DNA from: Rutstroemia sp. NJR-2017a BVV2
Lineage: Eukaryota; Ascomycota; Leotiomycetes; Helotiales; Rutstroemiaceae
DNA length: 64,000 nt
Assembly (NCBI GenBank): GCA_002946415.1
Contig: NJPS01000073.1
Coordinates: 248,001-312,000, forward strand
Direction: 5' to 3'
This document shows, piece by piece, positions 58,884-64,000 of this stretch. The stretch's first letter is position 1. Each line of letters begins with the position of its first letter. The notes beneath the pieces were generated by a model. It was given only the letters and a program-made list of their open reading frames with translations, was not told the origin of the DNA and searched no databases. The position numbers and the translations under genes were made by a program.

Positions 58884-59433
58884 TATTATAATATACTTAG
58901 AATAAGAATCTGAAGACTTTAGATTTAGAAAGTGATTAACTACTATTTAGTAAAGTCGAACCGTTATATAGAGATTATATAATAAAGTAGAGTTTAGGTA
59001 TCTATACTTATAATATAGAGATAGAAAAAAGATATTTACAATTATCAATATATCTTTATAAAGAACAATATTATAGAAATAAGATATCTAAGAATAGATA
59101 GATACTAGAGTAATCAATAATACTTTTAGTAGAACCTTAAACTAGAATTATATAATATCCTAGTAGCTTCTAGTAGTTCTAATAGTAGAAATTGATAGGA
59201 TTGATAGGATAATAGAAAATAAAGATCTATATAACTAGATAGTTTTCTTTAGTATATAGAGCTTTGTACTTAATAACAATTACTATTTATTTATTTACTA
59301 TTATAATTACAATCGATTTTCTATATAACTGTTATTAATAATAAATCTACGATAGTACTATTAGTTATCGCGATCTCTAGTACTTAAGATCCTAACTACT
59401 TCTATATAATTCAGAAGATAAGTATTTATAATA
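58884..59433 (+). repeat. LTR D (3' LTR of the outer gypsy element)
   Basis: Starts TATTATAATATACTTAG and ends TTTATAATA. It is preceded by AGAAAGAAGATAG, matching the purine tract before LTR C. Length 550 bp. Confidence 0.9.
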
Positions 59434-59438
59434 TTTAT

Positions 59439-62400
59439 CTAATTATATCTATAGCCAATATATAAGTACCTATAAATATATATACTATTGGTTTATATAA
59501 GAATCTACTTTTTCTATCTATAGTTAGTTTTGTAGTTTGATATTCTAAAATCGAATTTACTCTATATAATATATTTCTCCTAAATCGTACTATATATATT
59601 ATAAAGGTTTGTTATAGAAGTAATTAAATAGAGAATTATATAATAATAAAATAATATCGATTAGTAACTAAGTAATAATGAAGATTATTATTTAAGTTAA
59701 ATACAAAACTCTATATATTTAAAGAAATATTATTTATTTATATAAACTTTCGTTTTCCTAAAATTATCAAATATTATAAATTATAGAATTTAAAGATTTT
59801 AAATTCAGTTATATTAGATAAATAATAGAATTTTAAATAGAAATAAAATAATATCGGATAATATATTATTCAATATTAAAAAATAATATATAGTAATAAT
59901 AGAGATATTATAATTTATCTACTTTATAAAGAAACCAAGATAATTATAAACTTTCTTTTTACAAAAAAAAGATATTAGAAATAATTGAATTTAGATAATT
60001 ATAATCTGAAGTAAGAACTAGCTAAAGCTTATATTATATCTTTCTATACTTCTTCAAATACCACTCTCCTACTATAATAATATATCTCGAAAGAATCGAA
60101 TATATCTTAGAATTAAGAACTAAAGAACTAAGAGAGTTTTAAAGTTCGAAGAACCTATATATAAGAAATAATTATATAACAATTATATATCTAGCTAACT
60201 CTATCTAGTCCTAGCTTATATCGACCTGACTAAAAACGAAATTATATATATTATTATATTATTTTCCCCTTCAATAAGATATATCTTTATATCTTCTTAT
60301 AGTTATATCTAATAGTTCTATTAGTTAATAAATTATATATCTTATAACTTGAAATTGTTGTTATAACTTGTAAATATAGTTAAATAAATATAAGAAGTGA
60401 AGTTAAATAAATAATATATAATAGATTTGAAGCTAAAAACAAGTATTATAGCTATTAAATAAGTAACGATAGAAAGTACTTCTTTTATACCGATATTATA
60501 GATTAGTTATCTTTAAAGTAATTATAGTTTTCTTCTCTTTTTTGGTATAAATATAGCTATTCAGAAAGAAATATAGATAGACCAAATAGTATAGAGTTAA
60601 CCAAGTAGAAATCATATAAAAGTAGTAGTAAGGTCTTTAGATCGGATATTAAATACCAAATCAAATCGATATCGTAGTTTTGCTATTGGATACGATATAT
60701 TAGTAATTTGTATTATAGCTTATATACTAAGATCTACTTAACAATATACTTGTTAGTACTAGTAATATTGATCAGCGATAGAGGTTTATTATACTATATA
60801 GATAAGGGATTATCAGTTACTTTATATAACTTCTTAGTAAGGAATATATTATAGATCTATATAATATCAGAAAGTTTTAATCGATAGAAATAACCGATTT
60901 TCTCAAATATTTTAAAGCAACTATCTATAAAGTAATCGAGTTTCTTAGATAGATATTATATAGATAGGTAATATATATCCAACTAGATATAATCTTCTAT
61001 ATTGAAGTCTATAAGTTATCTATATTTATTTATAGATATTACTATATATATTTGAGCTTTGTAGATTATATTGTAGATATAATCTAGAACTTTACGATTT
61101 CTATAAATATAAATATATATATCTTATAAGTTAAGATCGTCTGTAACAGATTGTAAATCAGTTTTCCAGTTTTATAGAACTCTAGAGATATATCTATAAA
61201 GTACTTCGAAGAGAAGTAGATCGCTAAATAATATATAGAATAGTATAAGTTATATATAATCTATTATAGATAAGAATTTAGATTAGTTATCTTGGTAATA
61301 GCTAATAAATAGTTATAGTTTTTACTACAAATATTGATTGTAAATCTCAGTTTGACTATCAGTTTATAAGTAATCTATAGTTAAGAGCTTGATCTTAGTA
61401 TCTAGGATATCATTAAACTCCTATTAGAAAGAAGAGACAAATTATAATTCTCTATCTGAAAATATAATGGTCAGGGCTCTATAGTACTAATAAATATATA
61501 TCAGATAAAGCTTAGCTTGTTCTTATATAGTAATCGATTTATAATATAGAATCGTGATTACTTATTTATTTAATCGATCGATAATCACCAGAATATTATC
61601 ATATCTGTATTTATCCTTATTGAAGCTATAGTAGTCTATTGTAATATACTCTTATATATATATCGGAATAGATAATAGATATAATAGTTCAAGGATCTTA
61701 TCTCTTAGAATAGAATTATAATAGCAGATATAATAGTTATATATATAGTTAATAATATCTGTAGAGATATTGTATTAGTAATACTGGTTTGAAAGCAATA
61801 GAAAGATTTTCTTAATATCTAAATAAGCTATCGATATAGTATTATATATTTCTCGGATAAGTAATATACAGAGGTTATCTATATTGGATATAATTAGTTG
61901 ATTATAGTAAAGTAGTAATCTATTTCTTAGTTTAAAGATCGAATTACTTTTGAGTACTTGAAGGTATAATAGCTATAAACTTTTCTGATCGCGATTTATC
62001 TATAGAATATATATAATAAGATCCCAAGAATTTGATATAGTATTTAAGTTGAGCAAGCTAATAATCGATTGATTGATTAAGTTGAAATAGATTTGAATAT
62101 AAAAGGCTAGGATCTTAGAATCGAGCTATAAGTCTTTAAATAGCTATTGATTATAATACTTTTTCTTTATTCTATTCTAAGAGTTAAGCTTATCGATTTT
62201 GTATATCAATATATTTATTAGAGAATTCTCTTTATTAGATCGATAAACGATTAGAAAGTAGTAATCTATTAGTAGTTTTATCTATCGAGCTTATCTTATA
62301 TTAAGAGTCTTAGTTGTTATAAAGTATTCTAATACTTTGTAGTTTATAAAAACTCTAATCTGATAAAGAGTATTAGTAAACTTAGTATACTAGTATACAA

Positions 62401-64000
62401 ACGATTTAATAATTGCAAGTATTTCTTTATTATATACTTTATAATTAAATTCTGTAGTCTATATAGTTTTGGAATAGAAAGTAATAGATAATTAGTTATC
62501 TCTATATTTCTGCGAAAATATATTTGCTATTATACTATCTGATATATCTATTTCAAATATATAGAGAAGATTATAGTTATAGTATTATAATAGAGATATA
62601 GTTGTTAAGATCTCCTTAAGTATATTGAATACTTATTAATAGATAATATCGAAGTCGAAGTATATTCTAGTTTTGGTTAAATAGATTAGAGATTTCATAA
62701 TTACTCCAAAGTCGCGAATAAAGTATCTATAGAAATTACAGAAATCTAAAAAGGATTGAATATTTTTAACTATAATCGGATATTGCTATTGTTATATAAT
62801 AGATACTTTCTCTAGGTTTATCTCGATATTATTAGTTGAGACTATAAAACTTAAGTATTTAGTATATTTTATATCAAATTTGTATTTCTTAATATCGGTT
62901 TAGAGACCGGTATCTTCAAGTTATTATAGAACTAGATATATTTATATAGTATACTCAAACTTGTTCTCAGAGTAAATAAGAATATTATCGAGATAAGTAG
63001 TATAAAATATATCTAGATAATCAAATAGAATATTATTTATATAATACTAGTAGGTTATAGGGCTATTAGTTAGTCTAAAAAATATAACTTTATATTTATA
63101 GACTCTATAATATATCCGAAAAGTAATATATTTTTCAAAAGTAGGATCTATATAAATACAATAGAAGACTTGATAGATATCAAGTTTAGTGAATACTTTA
63201 GCTTTAGTTAGTTATATAAAGGTTTTGTTAATCAAAGGTAAAAAGTAGCAATCTTTGTAGATAAGAGTATTAAGAATACGAAAATCGATACAAAAATATA
63301 AACTACTATTGAGCTTCTTTACAAATAAGATAAGGGCAGTAAAGGGTACTTGATTAGGCTTAATAAAGCCTTTAGATAGATTATTAGTTAAATACTTCTT
63401 TATTGTTTCAAGTTCCTCAACCGATATCTTATAGAGTAGGCTATATTTCAATATACTTATATTATTATTCTCAAGCTCAATCTTGTAGTTATATTATCGA
63501 TGGAGAGATAGTAGATCGAATTCTCTTTTAGAGAATATATAAGTATAGTCTATATACTTATTCAGAATCGGTGGCTCGGCCTTGGTATCTATTAATAGGA
63601 TCGACTATATAGTGATATATCGATCTATAGATTTAAGTAATTAGATAATAAAATTATCTATTTGAGAGTATTAGTCTTGATAAGCTTATTATTGGTCGAT
63701 TAAAAAGTCGATCTCTTAGAAAGTAACTAAGTAGAGTTTATAGTTATTGTATTTCTTGTAGATTAGATTTAGAGCTATACTACTAATAAACTTAATCTCA
63801 ACGATAATAGATTTATATTTTACTTAAAGCTACTAGAGAAGTTTAAGTGATCTTTTAGAGATAGATAAAGATAGATTATCTTTTCTCTTTAATTCCTTTT
63901 CTATAATCTTAATCTCTTTAGTTTAGGTACTCTACTAAGATAATCTATTGATAATATAGATAGTATTTAGTTTATTGATTTATATAACTAAGTTTATTGT
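59439..64000 (-). mobile_element. Decayed Ty3/gypsy element on minus, running off the window
   Basis: The clearest remnant is RT at 63451-63212 (LSKGFIKPNQVPFTALILFV, CIDFRILNTLIYKDCYFLPL), which matches the gypsy RT fingers region. RNase H remains near complement(62285-62340) (LEYFITTKTLNIR). A purine tract, complement(60262..60274), reads TTGAAGGGGAAAA and may mark the start of its 3' LTR, which would lie between it and about 59440; I could not fix the LTR ends. The 5' part lies beyond 64000. It is as AT-rich as the neighbouring nested pair but in opposite orientation, and its readable sequence differs, so it is another family. Confidence 0.65.
60262..60274 (-). promoter_or_regulatory. Candidate polypurine tract of the right-hand gypsy element
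   Basis: TTGAAGGGGAAAA on the minus strand is the only strong purine run in this AT-rich region. It is placed where second-strand priming next to a 3' LTR would be expected. Inferred from position and composition only. Confidence 0.35.

Larger units (their letters stand above)
45538..59433 (+). mobile_element. Outer Ty3/gypsy chromovirus, split by a nested copy
   Basis: LTR A (45538-46087), gag remnant (46088-47074), nested element (47075-54022), pol remnant (54028-58883) and LTR D (58884-59433). Without the insert it is one element of about 6.9 kb reading on plus. Flanks are CTTAC (45533-45537) and TTTAT (59434-59438), a 5-bp duplication changed only by C to T. The RT active site reads YLDN at about 55950-55965, so the second catalytic Asp is lost. 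Stops occur throughout and the body is extremely AT-rich. Confidence 0.85.

Noticed and set aside
1..64000. tRNA, rRNA or other RNA genes
   Set aside because: I looked for B-box-like GGTTCGANNCC contexts and found only matches inside coding sequence; none had a cloverleaf context.

Overview
The window comes from a filamentous ascomycete (Pezizomycotina), most likely a Leotiomycete-like fungus; that lineage is inferred from gene families only. Evidence for a fungus: 43-60 nt introns with GTATGT/GTAAGT-type donors and CTRAY branch points, a Sec11 signal peptidase, seven HET (heterokaryon incompatibility) loci, DUF3433 and CE16 families, and AT-rich transposon blocks decayed by transitions. That decay is the mark of repeat-induced point mutation (RIP).

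Layout. 1-6.4 kb: SEC11 (minus), a four-exon secreted GDSL/CE16 acetylesterase (plus) and a complete three-exon HET gene (minus). 6.76-13.02 kb: a decayed Ty1/copia element (minus) with two 171-bp LTRs and a 5-bp target duplication, sitting three codons inside another HET gene. 13.0-26.4 kb: a HET/pseudogene cluster holding the disrupted HET gene, a HET gene with one in-frame stop, a frameshifted histidine-phosphatase gene, a mucin-like membrane protein with an 18-bp coding minisatellite, two overlapping HET relics, a complete HET-SH3 fusion, a solo LTR and a GC-rich gene of unknown function. 26.4-33.2 kb: a large DUF3433 membrane-protein gene split by a 2.19-kb pogo/Fot1-type DNA transposon. 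34.8-37.1 kb: an intact three-exon membrane protein. 37.5-41.4 kb: a truncated membrane-protein pseudogene, an unrecognised relic and a complete HET gene. 41.5-45.3 kb: GC-rich and near-palindromic repeats, a PAN/coiled-coil secreted protein gene with a stop in its signal peptide, and a three-exon unknown gene. 45.5-59.4 kb: two nested Ty3/gypsy chromoviruses of one family. 59.4-64 kb: a further decayed gypsy element on the minus strand, running off the window.

How it fits together. The genic part is rich in HET genes (self/non-self recognition) and surface or secreted proteins, a fast-evolving kind of neighbourhood. Of seven HET loci only three look intact (4617-6429, 21012-21981, 39766-41445). 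The others are broken by a transposon, nonsense codons or truncation. Housekeeping content is limited to SEC11. Exon structures given here were worked out by hand from splice signals and reading-frame continuity and have no transcript support.
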